A DNA stretch of 32,324 nucleotides from Deltaproteobacteria bacterium CG11_big_fil_rev_8_21_14_0_20_45_16. Lineage in GTDB: Bacteria > Bdellovibrionota > UBA2394. Shown piece after piece: positions 1-8,385 of this stretch. Positions within the stretch are counted from its first letter, which is position 1. Each line of letters starts with the position of its first letter. The translations under genes and the position numbers were made by a program. A model generated the notes under the pieces. The model searched no databases, was not told the origin of the DNA, and was given only the letters and a program-made list of their open reading frames with translations. The stretch is taken from the NCBI GenBank assembly GCA_002787535.1, contig PCXB01000094.1, forward strand, positions 1-32,324, in the 5' to 3' direction.

Positions 1-309
1 TTAATTAATTTAGCTCCCGTATTTCCTGAGCCACACAACAGGGCCTATATTGAGGCGGCAAGTCTCAATGATCCCAGCCTGCTTTCTCAGCGTGGAAGAG
101 TGCAGAGGAATAGCCGTGGCCTGCCTTATGCTGTCTGGATTGAAGTTTCCGAAGGTTCGGAAGTACAAAGGTATATGGCTCCGATCGTCAATAATCCATA
201 CAGCCGTCAGCCTGCTGCGCTGAATCCACTTTGGATCTATGTTCTCCAAGCCGACAGCACGCGGGAAGAGTGGAACAGGCGAGTTATGGAGTGGGGCGAG
301 AGCCTATAG
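1..309 (+). CDS. C-terminal part of an unrecognised protein (5' end outside window)
   Basis: The reading frame is open from the first base to the TAG at 307-309, giving 102 visible residues and no stop. A GTG at 100 could act as a start, but the frame continues upstream of it without interruption, so a gene entering from the left edge is more likely. The visible part is mixed hydrophilic sequence with several Trp and Tyr (YAVWIEV, NPLWIYVLQ, EEWNRRVMEW), no membrane segment and no motif I recognise. The segment reads like the end of a folded soluble domain. It ends 54 bp before the response regulator on the same strand. Function unknown. Confidence 0.55.
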   Translation, partial: LINLAPVFPEPHNRAYIEAASLNDPSLLSQRGRVQRNSRGLPYAVWIEVSEGSEVQRYMAPIVNNPYSRQPAALNPLWIYVLQADSTREEWNRRVMEWGESL

Positions 310-363
310 GACATCGTTAGAACAGGACTTTCGGGACTCGAGGCTGTTCGCTATACTTATACA

Positions 364-1086
364 ATGAACCGCAAAGTTCTCATCGTCGACGATGAGCCAG
401 AACTTCGAGATATTTTTAAACAAGTTCTGGAATCCTATGGTTTTGAAGCTTTTGGAGCCTCCAGTGGAAGGGAGGCTATCTCCGTCGTCAGTCAAGAGTC
501 TATCGAAGCGATTATCAGTGACGTTCGGATGGCCGATGGTAATGGCTTGGACTTTCTAGACTATATTCGAAACATTAGTGGCGAAAATTTGCTATTTATC
601 CTGATGACAGGCTTTTCGGACATTCATCCGGAGCAGGCTTACGATCGAGGAGCTTCCGCTTTACTCAAAAAGCCCATGGAGCCAGAGGCTGTTGTTCAGT
701 GTCTCAATCAGCTTTTGAGGCTCAGTAAAATTTCTCAAAAATTACGCCCACCCCGATACGCTACAAGTCTTTCTGTTCTCCTTCAAGACACGGGCAAGGC
801 TGACGAGCAAAAAGGTCAAATTCAAAATATTAGTCGTTCGGGCTTTCTTGTGTCGATCGATGAATTGTCGATGAATCTAAACGAAGAAACTCAATTTAAA
901 ATATTGTTTAAGAACAATTCAGACGCCTTAGAAGGGCGTTGCACGCTTCGACGGATATCCTATCCAACAAAGTTTCAAAAGGATCATCAGGCTGGGTTTG
1001 AGATTTGTGACATGAGCGAGACCAGCAAAGAAATGCTCTTTAAATTGCTTCGACAATTAGAAGACAATCTCATTCCGATTATTTAA
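364..1086 (+). CDS. Response regulator with C-terminal PilZ-like domain
   Basis: 240 residues. Residues 1-118 are a CheY-type receiver with all key positions: the acidic pair D9/D10, phospho-acceptor D53, switch T82 and K103 followed by Pro. Residues about 125-240 look like a PilZ domain: R128-P-P-R131-Y resembles the RxxxR arm, and N-I-S-R-S-G-F resembles the (D/N)xSxxG motif, with Asn in place of the more usual Asp. PilZ domains bind cyclic di-GMP, so the protein could join a phosphorelay input to a second-messenger response, for example motility or surface behaviour; that role is inference. No sensor kinase is adjacent; the only kinase in the window is at 29207. A TATACT hexamer at 352-357 lies 6 nt before the ATG and there is no Shine-Dalgarno sequence, so the mRNA may be leaderless. 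Confidence 0.85.
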   Translation: MNRKVLIVDDEPELRDIFKQVLESYGFEAFGASSGREAISVVSQESIEAIISDVRMADGNGLDFLDYIRNISGENLLFILMTGFSDIHPEQAYDRGASALLKKPMEPEAVVQCLNQLLRLSKISQKLRPPRYATSLSVLLQDTGKADEQKGQIQNISRSGFLVSIDELSMNLNEETQFKILFKNNSDALEGRCTLRRISYPTKFQKDHQAGFEICDMSETSKEMLFKLLRQLEDNLIPII

Positions 1087-1113
1087 TTCTTTTAAGTATT
1101 TCTTGCGAGCATT

Positions 1114-2124
1114 CTAGCGAGCGAGATCTTTAAATTTATTTTTTAATAAATTCGTCGTCGAAAATCCTTCTTCAAGACGAACGATATGAATCCTACCGCC
1201 CAATTCCTTTATGAGGGGGGCTTCGATACAATTCTCCCCATATTCCGAGCCATTGACATGAACATGGGGGCGAATAAGTTTTAAAATTTCAATGGGCGTA
1301 TCCTCTTCAAACAAAGTTACAGCATCTACTTCCCGATAGCTTGCCATCATTCGAACCCGAGCATTTTCTGAATTCAAAGGACGAAGAGCGCCCTTATAGC
1401 GGCGTATAGAATTATCTGTATTGAGGGCAACAATCAAAAAATCGCCTTGTGCTTTAGCTTCTTGAATGATCTTCCCATGCCCTTCATGTAAAATATCAAA
1501 ACTTCCGTTAAGGCTGACGATTTTCTTAACCTTTCGTAGGCTCTTAAGATGAGCTTTCAATTGAGATGATTCAATAAATTTCGACTTCCATGTATCATTC
1601 AAAATAAAGATTGCAGCTTGAAGCAAATCCTTAGCGACAAAGTCTGGTCGCAAATCTTGGACTTGCCCAATTCTTTCCATCGCTGCTCCAGTCAACAAAA
1701 GTATCCCCGGCAGGGCTGAATTTCTCGCGAGTCCGATGTCAACTATTTGATCGCCCACGACCCACGATGATTTCATATCAACCGGAAAATCCTGACAAGC
1801 CGCTTCAATCATTCCGGGCTGAGGCTTGCGATGATGCGAATTCTCCTCAGGCAAATAAGGGGCATGATAAATTTGCTTAATCGATATCCCATTCTGAAGA
1901 AATTTATTCTTCAGAGCCGCATGGAAGTCATTCATTTGCTCCAAACTAAAAATATTACGATGAAGACCCGATTGATTAGTTGCAATAATAAACTGATATC
2001 CATGGGCTTGCAAAGTCTGGAGACCTTCCAAAGCGTTTGGAACAATCTCAAGGTCTTCGACTTTGTAGGTATAGCCGTGATCAACATTTAGGGTTCCATC
2101 CCGATCAAGAAAAATGCACTTCAA
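1114..2124 (-). CDS. Fusion: HAD heptose-bisphosphate phosphatase (GmhB-like) + heptose-phosphate adenylyltransferase (HldE C-terminal type)
   Basis: 336 residues with two enzymes in one chain. Residues 1-175 are a HAD phosphatase of the GmhB/HisB-N type: FLDRDGTLN with nucleophile D7 and D9, ATNQSG at 48-53, RKPQPGM at 99-105 and VVGDQIVDI at 122-130. Residues about 198-336 are a cytidylyltransferase-fold domain: NGSFDILHEGHG at 206-217 (the HxGH signature; most relatives have NGCFD) and STTNLL at 322-327. Together they should remove the 1-phosphate from heptose 1,7-bisphosphate and then make ADP-heptose for LPS core. The usual order is a kinase-adenylyltransferase fusion (HldE) with GmhB separate; here the kinase is separate. 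The zinc-binding Cys/His cluster typical of GmhB before RKPxPGM is absent. The start overlaps the kinase stop by 4 nt, and this is the last gene of the gmhA operon. Confidence 0.88.
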   Translation of the reverse strand: MKCIFLDRDGTLNVDHGYTYKVEDLEIVPNALEGLQTLQAHGYQFIIATNQSGLHRNIFSLEQMNDFHAALKNKFLQNGISIKQIYHAPYLPEENSHHRKPQPGMIEAACQDFPVDMKSSWVVGDQIVDIGLARNSALPGILLLTGAAMERIGQVQDLRPDFVAKDLLQAAIFILNDTWKSKFIESSQLKAHLKSLRKVKKIVSLNGSFDILHEGHGKIIQEAKAQGDFLIVALNTDNSIRRYKGALRPLNSENARVRMMASYREVDAVTLFEEDTPIEILKLIRPHVHVNGSEYGENCIEAPLIKELGGRIHIVRLEEGFSTTNLLKNKFKDLAR

Positions 2125-3065
2125 GCTGGAATCTCTTCCAAGCGAACAGGAGCTGTGCCGAGTTTTCCTACCTTAATACCGGCCGCTTTATTGGCAAAAA
2201 CTGCTGATTCTCGAAGACTCATGCCAGAGCAATAACCTAAGCACAAAGCCGCGACGGCCGTGTCACCAGCTCCCGAAACGTCGTAGACTTCTCGGGCTTC
2301 GGTTTGGATAACCAAGGCTTCCTGGTTTTTTTCAAAAAGGCACATGCCTTTATCTCCAAGAGTAATCAGAATGTGCGCACCCAAATTTGCCTGCAGCTGT
2401 TTTCCAGCTTTCAAAACATTTTCATGACTTGATAATTTGTAACCCACCATGGCTTCGGCCTCTTTACGATTGGGGGTGATCATAAAAGCCCCTCGATACC
2501 ACGCTTGATGATCTGGCTTAGGATCAATGAAAACCAATATATTGTTTTTATGGCAATGCTCAAAAATATGCTTCATAAGATTTTCGCTAATAAGGCCTTT
2601 CGCGTAATCTGAAACCAGCACAGCATTTAGTGAAGTTGCGGCCTTGAGATCCTGAACAAGATTGTTCTGTTCTACGACCTCAAGAGCTTTCAGTTCTTCA
2701 TAATCGATTCGAAGCAATTGTTGACTCTGTCCAAGGACACGAATTTTTTGAGTTGTGCGACGCCCTTCAATCGATCTAAGGCCTCTAACATTAATGCCAA
2801 ATTTTTTAGATTCATTCACCAAAACATCCTTAGCTTCGTCAGCACCCGTCAAACCAAATAATAGAGCGCGCCCGCCGAGAGTTGCGACATTCGCCGCCGT
2901 GTTTGCAGCGCCGCCCGGCACAAACTTTTCTCCCGTTACCAGGGTAATCGGCACAGGAGCTTCGGGCGAGATGCGCTCAACCTCTCCAAAGATATACTTG
3001 TCGAGCATCACATCCCCGATTACCGCGATACTTGTTTTGGAAAATGGGTTCTGTAATTTGTGCAT
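2121..3065 (-). CDS. rfaE1: D-glycero-beta-D-manno-heptose-7-phosphate kinase (HldE N-terminal type, PfkB family)
   Basis: 314 residues from the chosen ATG at 3065. It phosphorylates heptose 7-phosphate at C1 in the ADP-heptose pathway. PfkB-family signatures are clear: IGDVMLDKY near 16-24, the glycine-rich GGAANTAANVATLGG at about 51-65, and DVSGAGDT with catalytic D268. An in-frame start 150 nt upstream (3215) would add 50 residues that are antisense-like sequence inside gmhA. The ATG at 3065 begins 1 nt after the gmhA stop and gives the normal kinase N-terminus, so I prefer it. Translation is probably coupled on both sides: a 1-nt gap from gmhA and a 4-nt overlap with the downstream phosphatase-adenylyltransferase fusion that completes the pathway. 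Confidence 0.9.
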   Translation of the reverse strand: MHKLQNPFSKTSIAVIGDVMLDKYIFGEVERISPEAPVPITLVTGEKFVPGGAANTAANVATLGGRALLFGLTGADEAKDVLVNESKKFGINVRGLRSIEGRRTTQKIRVLGQSQQLLRIDYEELKALEVVEQNNLVQDLKAATSLNAVLVSDYAKGLISENLMKHIFEHCHKNNILVFIDPKPDHQAWYRGAFMITPNRKEAEAMVGYKLSSHENVLKAGKQLQANLGAHILITLGDKGMCLFEKNQEALVIQTEAREVYDVSGAGDTAVAALCLGYCSGMSLRESAVFANKAAGIKVGKLGTAPVRLEEIPA

Positions 3066-3066
3066 T

Positions 3067-3630
3067 TTAAGAAAATTCCCGATCAATGATTTCGCAAATA
3101 CAATGATAAGCGGCAATATGACATTCTTGAATTCGAGCCGTCTTGTCGCTCGGCGCAACAATGGATACATCGCAATGTTCTCGCAAGGTCCCTCCGTCCT
3201 TTCCGGACAGAGCAATTGTTTTAAGGCCGAGCTCCTTAGCCTTTTTTGCCGCTTTCAATACATTCTTTGAATTTCCAGAAGTCGAAATACAAAGCAAAAC
3301 ATCTCCGAGTTTTCCTAGACCTGACACTTGTCTTTCGAATACGGAGTCATAATCATAGTCGTTTGCCCAAGCGGTCAAAAACGAGGAGTCCACGCTTAAG
3401 GCGATAGCGGCTAATGCGGGACGTTCGGATTGAAATCGCCCCATGAGTTCCGCGGCAATGTGCTGGCTGTCAGCCGCCGATCCACCGTTTCCACAAATGA
3501 GAAGTTTTCCGCCATTCTTCAAGCACTGAACCATAAGTTGAGCGGCCTGAACAATTTGAGGAGCGGAATTGATAAATTGAGCTTTTACTTTAAGGCTCTC
3601 TTGGAGGCTGGCCTCGACTGCTTTTAACAT
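3067..3630 (-). CDS. gmhA: Sedoheptulose-7-phosphate isomerase GmhA
   Basis: 187 residues, close to the 192 of the E. coli enzyme. It is a SIS-domain isomerase that converts sedoheptulose 7-phosphate to D-glycero-D-manno-heptose 7-phosphate, the first step of ADP-heptose synthesis in the cytoplasm. The sequence shows CGNGGSAADSQHIAAELMGRF at about 46-66, the phosphate-binding ISTSGNS loop at 115-121, and candidate metal ligands H57, E61, Q168 and H176, which correspond to H61/E65/Q172/H180 of E. coli with a constant offset of four. It is the first gene of a leftward three-gene operon (isomerase, kinase, phosphatase-adenylyltransferase) and diverges from the GT9 gene across a gap of about 100 bp. 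Confidence 0.95.
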   Translation of the reverse strand: MLKAVEASLQESLKVKAQFINSAPQIVQAAQLMVQCLKNGGKLLICGNGGSAADSQHIAAELMGRFQSERPALAAIALSVDSSFLTAWANDYDYDSVFERQVSGLGKLGDVLLCISTSGNSKNVLKAAKKAKELGLKTIALSGKDGGTLREHCDVSIVAPSDKTARIQECHIAAYHCICEIIDREFS

Positions 3631-3728
3631 ACCCCAACGAATTTAATCCAAGCAAGGGAGCTGAATCCAGCGTCTAAACACGAGATTTCCGCTATTGGGG
3701 CTAAAAGCTTTCATGCTAGCTTTTGGCT

Positions 3729-5003
3729 ATGACTTTTAACCAAATTCGACTGGTCGATAAGTACGTTGGCCTGCCTCTTTGCTTTATCTTCAGCTTGTGG
3801 CGAAAGCTTGTGGGGCGCTGGTTTCCCAGGGAAAAGAATGCGACACCCAAAAAATTGCTGTTCATTAAGCTGATTGAGCAGGGGAGTAATATCATTACTT
3901 ACGACGCCATCCAAACGGCCAAGGAAAGGCTGGGGGATCAAAACGTCTATTTTTGGATTTTCGAAGAAAACAAGCCGGCATTGGACCTTTTAAATGTGCT
4001 TCCTCAATCGCAAATTTTTTCGGTTCGAAATTCCAATCTATTCTATTTTGCTATGGATATTTTGAATTCCCTTCGCAAGATTTGGAGTCTTAAAATCGAT
4101 TGTGTTGTGGATCTTGAATTTTTTGCAAGAGCCCCGGCTTTGCTGACTTACCTTACGGGCGCCGCAATTCGGGTTGGCTGTCATCGTTACACGAGCGAAG
4201 GGCCTTATCGAGGTGATTTGATGACTCATCGAGTTCAATATAATTTCTATATGCATACCTCTAAATTTTTTCGTTTATTGCTTGAAGCAGCCTTTCAAAA
4301 TCCTTCGGATACGCCGCTTGTAAAAGAAAATTTAGAAAAGATTAATATTCGTTTGGGCAAGTTCGACTGCCACGCGGACGAAGAAATGAGGCTTCGAAGA
4401 ATTTTAGAAACTGAACGCAAAGATATATTTAAAGGGCCGATTGTTTTGTTAAATGCCAATGCCTCCGATATGATTCCCATTAGAAAATGGGAATCCAAAA
4501 AGTATTTGGAATTAGGCCGGCGGATCATGGAAGCCTATCCAAATTCCACAATAGTATTAACGGGTGCGCCCAGCGAAAGAACTCTTATTGATGGACTTTG
4601 CCATGAATTCAATTCCAATCGAGTTATTTCTATGGCAGGCAAAACCAGTTTTCGGGAGCTTATCATTCTTTACACACTAGCGGATTTATTGGTGACCAAC
4701 GACTCTGGTCCGAGTCACTTTTCAAGTTTGACGGATATTCATACAATCACTTTGTTTGGACCCGAAACACCGCAGCTCTACGCTCCTCTTGGCCAAGGTA
4801 AAAAATTTATATGGTCTCAGTTGGCTTGCTCACCTTGCGTGAATGTTTTTAACCATCGTTTCACGCCCTGCACGAACAATCGTTGCATGCAAAGTATAAA
4901 AGTTGATCAAGTTTTTGCGATGGTCCAGGAATCAATGGCAGAACGAGGGATTCAGGCAGTTTCTGAGAATTCTGATTCGCAACGTAGCCTTCAGTTTTCT
5001 TGA
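3729..5003 (+). CDS. Glycosyltransferase family 9 (heptosyltransferase-like)
   Basis: 424 residues from the ATG at 3729; a TTG at 3723 is also in frame but adds only two residues. GT9 enzymes such as WaaC and WaaF move heptose from ADP-heptose to lipid A or core sugars. Supporting features are the N-terminal KKLLFIKLIEQGSNI stretch, the C-terminal NDSGPSH nucleotide-sugar motif near 330, and TLFGPETPQLYAPLG shortly after, which matches the FGPTxPxxxxPxG pattern of the family. The C-terminal cysteines (ACSPC, TPC, RCMQ) are also typical of GT9 tails. It is divergent from the ADP-heptose operon and overlaps the next gene by one base (TGATG), so donor synthesis and transfer genes lie together. 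An extended -10-like TGCTAGCTT ends 6 nt before the ATG. The exact acceptor cannot be told. Confidence 0.85.
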   Translation: MTFNQIRLVDKYVGLPLCFIFSLWRKLVGRWFPREKNATPKKLLFIKLIEQGSNIITYDAIQTAKERLGDQNVYFWIFEENKPALDLLNVLPQSQIFSVRNSNLFYFAMDILNSLRKIWSLKIDCVVDLEFFARAPALLTYLTGAAIRVGCHRYTSEGPYRGDLMTHRVQYNFYMHTSKFFRLLLEAAFQNPSDTPLVKENLEKINIRLGKFDCHADEEMRLRRILETERKDIFKGPIVLLNANASDMIPIRKWESKKYLELGRRIMEAYPNSTIVLTGAPSERTLIDGLCHEFNSNRVISMAGKTSFRELIILYTLADLLVTNDSGPSHFSSLTDIHTITLFGPETPQLYAPLGQGKKFIWSQLACSPCVNVFNHRFTPCTNNRCMQSIKVDQVFAMVQESMAERGIQAVSENSDSQRSLQFS

Positions 5004-6511
5004 TGAAAGTAAGCCAAAAAGATTTCGCAATTGGCTTGGCCTGTCTTTTTAGTTTCTTGCCAACGCTTTTTGCTCCCATCATGCATGTGGACGAGGGTGT
5101 TTTTATTAGTCTGTCTGATTACGCTCAAACGGGTGAGCTTTATTCGAAATTTACTGATCTTAAACCGCCATTACTGTTCTTGCTTTACCATTGGCTTAGC
5201 TTAGGCCTTCAAGGATTGTGGGCTTTTCATGTCTTTCAGATACTTGGGCTCTGCCTTGCAGCTTGGTCCCTCAAAAGATTTCTTAGCTATTGGATTTCTG
5301 AGGAAGCCGCCTTTATGGCGGCCTTTATTTTTGCTCTATGCTCGGGTCGAATTGATTATGGAAGTGGAATGCCCGAGAGGGTTTTAATGCCATTCATTCT
5401 TGTTGCAAGCTATTTGTCTGTATTGATTCTTCAATCAACTAAGCTAAATACAAAATATATTTTAGCAATAGGTGTTGGACTGCTCGTGGGCGCCGCCTCT
5501 CTAATTAAGCAGCCGGGAGGTTTGCTGGGTGTTGGCGCTTTGTGCTGCCTTCTTATGGATCGCTTTCGGTGGCGACTTGTCATCCTCAGTGGAGCGGGAG
5601 TACTCATCAGTCATATTCTGGTCTTTGGCCTCATCGGAACAAGTCCCGAACTCATCTGGAAAGAAGCCTATACCATAAACTTTGGCACTTATATGCACGT
5701 TCAGATGGATCACCGCCTACAGTGGATGGATCGATTGGTTAATTTGCTTGGAAACTATGGCATTGAAATACCCGCCCTTATTTTGGGGGGGCTTTACGGC
5801 TTTAAAGAGTCGGTTGCTTTCGTATGTTTAAAAAGACAACAACTGCTTAAGTTTCTTGAAGGACGCTTTATTTTACTTTCACTTATTCTAATTTGTTTTA
5901 GTGCTTTGGCGATCTCACTTGGGGGTCGATTTTATTCCAACTATCATATTATGAGTTTTTTTGGATTAGCCTGCCTTATGGCACTTGGATTGGAGTTTTC
6001 AGAGCATCGAAAACCTATTTTCATTGTCTTACTAAGCCTGGCTATTATCTCCAATTTAGTTTTTCATAGCCTTACATTCTATAGGCTCGCAACCGATCAA
6101 TTCAAAGATTGGGATTCTGAGGTTCAAGCCTTGAATGACAAAATTCTAAAGCTGTCTGATTCAAGTGATAGCCTTTGGATTAATCATGGCTTTGGCTATT
6201 TATACCACTCGACTCGTCGGCGGCCCGCCGTAAAATTTATGCATTTCATGCATAATCTTCAGTATGTGGATGTTTGTCTTTTAGGGGACGGTCAAATTTC
6301 TGGCTTACGCCAAAATCCCAACTATGAACAAAGTATTAGAGAGCTTAAAGAAAACAAGCCTAAGCTAATTTTCTGGGCGTCTCGGCATAAGAATTCTTGT
6401 ACGGACAGGCTGAAATTGGAGATCTTTCCTGAGATCCAGAACTTGCTGGAATCATCCTATGAAAAGATTTCGGAGCAAAGCTTGGGAAGCCTCTATCGGC
6501 GCCGATTCTAG
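5003..6511 (+). CDS. Integral membrane glycosyltransferase, GT39/ArnT-like
   Basis: 502 residues with about ten or more hydrophobic segments. The first periplasmic loop contains MHVDEGVFISLSDY, with the Asp-Glu pair expected of GT-C enzymes, followed by the DLKPPLLFLLYHW motif that resembles the xPPLxxxL signature of the GT39/PMT/ArnT group. Such enzymes transfer a sugar from a polyprenyl-phosphate carrier to lipid A, glycan or protein on the outer face of the inner membrane. The C-terminal part (about 370-502) is soluble and would sit in the periplasm. Its ATG overlaps the GT9 stop by one base (TGATG), so translation is probably coupled and the pair may act in the same envelope glycan pathway. 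Substrate unknown. Confidence 0.78.
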   Translation: MKVSQKDFAIGLACLFSFLPTLFAPIMHVDEGVFISLSDYAQTGELYSKFTDLKPPLLFLLYHWLSLGLQGLWAFHVFQILGLCLAAWSLKRFLSYWISEEAAFMAAFIFALCSGRIDYGSGMPERVLMPFILVASYLSVLILQSTKLNTKYILAIGVGLLVGAASLIKQPGGLLGVGALCCLLMDRFRWRLVILSGAGVLISHILVFGLIGTSPELIWKEAYTINFGTYMHVQMDHRLQWMDRLVNLLGNYGIEIPALILGGLYGFKESVAFVCLKRQQLLKFLEGRFILLSLILICFSALAISLGGRFYSNYHIMSFFGLACLMALGLEFSEHRKPIFIVLLSLAIISNLVFHSLTFYRLATDQFKDWDSEVQALNDKILKLSDSSDSLWINHGFGYLYHSTRRRPAVKFMHFMHNLQYVDVCLLGDGQISGLRQNPNYEQSIRELKENKPKLIFWASRHKNSCTDRLKLEIFPEIQNLLESSYEKISEQSLGSLYRRRF

Positions 6512-6548
6512 CCTGTTTGTGGGCACTCAAATTGCAATATCTAAGGCT

Positions 6549-6965
6549 ATGAGCTTTTCTCTTCGAAAACAAACTTGGTATCTCCTTAGCCTTCTGGCTG
6601 TGAGCCTTTTGACTTACAGCTTCGAAACAGGTCAAGCCTTAGACTTGCGAGACAATGACGAATACTGGGCTTACAAGATAGATATTCAGGATCAAATGAT
6701 TTCCGATTGCCACATTCTAACAACCGAAGAATTGGAAGGTTGTCAGCTACATCGAGAAACTGGTCAGCTCGTTAATGTAGCTTGCTTCCGAAAGGACGCC
6801 GATGGGAAAATGAAAACTATTGCGCAATTACGTGTTCATGATGTGGAAAACAATTGTTGGACCGAAAGAGATTTGGTTTTTCTTCAAAATGCTTCCGTTT
6901 TAATTGAAGACTCAAGCCTCGAAGGATTTCAAAAATCACTCAAGTCTTTTTTTCATTGGATCTAA
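6549..6965 (+). CDS. Small secreted protein, unknown function
   Basis: 138 residues from the ATG at 6549. A longer in-frame start at 6459 would overlap the GT39 gene and put 30 unlikely residues ahead of the signal peptide. The N-terminus (basic SLRKQTW, then hydrophobic YLLSLLAVSLLTYSF) is a plausible Sec signal, with possible cleavage after ETGQA. The mature part is about 105 residues with four cysteines (SDCHIL, EGCQLH, VACFRK, NNCWTE), which could form two disulfides in the periplasm. I recognise no family. The stop overlaps the stop of the convergent membrane-protein gene by four bases (CTAA at 6962-6965). It may be transcribed from the glycosyltransferase operon, 37 bp upstream. Confidence 0.7.
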   Translation: MSFSLRKQTWYLLSLLAVSLLTYSFETGQALDLRDNDEYWAYKIDIQDQMISDCHILTTEELEGCQLHRETGQLVNVACFRKDADGKMKTIAQLRVHDVENNCWTERDLVFLQNASVLIEDSSLEGFQKSLKSFFHWI

Positions 6966-8365
6966 AGCCGGCGGAAGCTCAATAGTGGTACTAAGCCGCG
7001 TATCGCCTTTTTACAAAACGAGGAAATTGCCGATTCTTTAGAAGTCTCGAGTGGTGTGCGTCGTGGCATTAATCGACGAGTTTGATCATGATAGAGTGAA
7101 TCTCCAAACCGAACGCGAAGATACAACGGAAGAGCCAGTCCTACGGCCACCGCAGCCTGAAGGCCCCATCCGATTAGTTCCCCGCTACTGATGCGAACAG
7201 AGTCAAAGCTGGTCAGGCTGTGAAAGACATTCGAGCTAATCGCACCCAACGCCAGGGCACGCCCGATAAAAATAATTACCGATGGGATCGTTTCTAAACG
7301 AAAGCGCGTGAATTCCGAAAGTTCCCCTCGGGCATCCATCCGCGCGGAGATTACCTGAATCGCTCCCAAAGAAGCGGTCATCGCGGCCGTATTGATAAGT
7401 AAACTTTTAACCAAAAATTCAGACAAGTTGATGGAGGGCGGGTAGACTAATGCGCGTTCAGCCGCGACTAGAATGCTCGCGCTTATAATCGGAATCATCG
7501 AATTCACGACTAGACTTCCACCGATTCCAAATCGATTCCAAAAAAGTTTCCATCGATTGCTATATTTAATAAACTGCCGGTCTACCAAAAATACGGAAGC
7601 CGCTTGAAACAGCCCGGGTCCTGTTTGGCCCGAACCTATATATGTGGCTAAGGAGCTTAAAATCGGCAGACTACGAATCCGCCACTTCATCCAAGTTGAA
7701 TACGCGCCCTGCTGTCCAGGAAGGGGATCTCTAGAATTTGGCAAACTCCCCTGGCTCAGAGCTTCTGTTAAAGGTCCAGCTTCAAAAATTACCATCATAC
7801 CCTGATGGTGCGCGCGACTTTGTGCTTCTTTTATCTCGGCCTTATCCTCCAGGCCTGGAATTTGTATCTTATCAGCAGGCAGATCAGGATAAACGGCGCG
7901 CGATTCGTTCCAAAGCTCAGTTACATTTACTTTGGCCCCAAAACGAAAACCCATAAATCTATGATAGTGCTCCAAAAGCCTTGCTTCGGGACTTTGAATA
8001 ATTGTTATGAAACCGAGCCCAGATTCGCTCAAGCGTTTGTTTGCGGCGGAGATTGCTGTCTCATAATGAAATACAGAAACTTCGATATCTCCCACTAATT
8101 CACGAAGAGCTTCAACACTCAGATCGGCGTCTGATGCGGCCACTTGGGCATCGCTCAAATCATCCGCAAACTGTCGAGAACGAAAGCTAATTTGAGCCGT
8201 CCCGGGACCGGATCGAGAATCCATAATTTTAACGATATCGGATTGCAAGCTTGCTACCAGCTTGCCAAACAAAAGCGCCCTTGAATCTTCTTCTTGCTCT
8301 TGAGCCCAGACTTTTGAAATTGAAAAACAAGTCAAAAAGCCTAGTGCCAGTAAAAATACCCTCAC
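6962..8365 (-). CDS. Membrane protein with signal peptide, unknown; last gene of the SOS-cassette run
   Basis: 467 residues from a GTG start. Residues 1-21 are a clear signal peptide (LLALGFLTCFSI, cleavage likely after VWA). Residues about 25-250 are soluble and probably periplasmic, rich in Ala/Ser/Glu. Residues about 275-425 hold several hydrophobic segments (for example SLVVNSMIPIISASILVAA, LLINTAAMTASLGAIQV and VIIFIGRALALGAIS). The tail is basic (RRLMPRRTPLETS) and probably cytoplasmic. I recognise no family. It follows the esterase gene by 20 nt on the same strand and has no good Shine-Dalgarno sequence. It is therefore probably the promoter-distal member of the imuA operon, though an internal promoter cannot be excluded. 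Confidence 0.72.
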   Translation of the reverse strand: MRVFLLALGFLTCFSISKVWAQEQEEDSRALLFGKLVASLQSDIVKIMDSRSGPGTAQISFRSRQFADDLSDAQVAASDADLSVEALRELVGDIEVSVFHYETAISAANKRLSESGLGFITIIQSPEARLLEHYHRFMGFRFGAKVNVTELWNESRAVYPDLPADKIQIPGLEDKAEIKEAQSRAHHQGMMVIFEAGPLTEALSQGSLPNSRDPLPGQQGAYSTWMKWRIRSLPILSSLATYIGSGQTGPGLFQAASVFLVDRQFIKYSNRWKLFWNRFGIGGSLVVNSMIPIISASILVAAERALVYPPSINLSEFLVKSLLINTAAMTASLGAIQVISARMDARGELSEFTRFRLETIPSVIIFIGRALALGAISSNVFHSLTSFDSVRISSGELIGWGLQAAVAVGLALPLYLRVRFGDSLYHDQTRRLMPRRTPLETSKESAISSFCKKAIRGLVPLLSFRRL

Positions 8366-8385
8366 AGAAAGGCAATCGATCAGAA

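Noticed and set aside
1087-1113. Terminator between the response regulator and the heptose operon
   Set aside because: GCGAGC occurs twice as a direct repeat, not inverted, so it cannot form a stem; there is no T-run.
3066-3215. Longer heptose kinase starting at 3215
   Set aside because: The extra 50 residues lie inside gmhA on the same strand in another frame and are unlike kinase N-termini; ATG 3065 sits 1 nt after the gmhA stop and gives the normal start.
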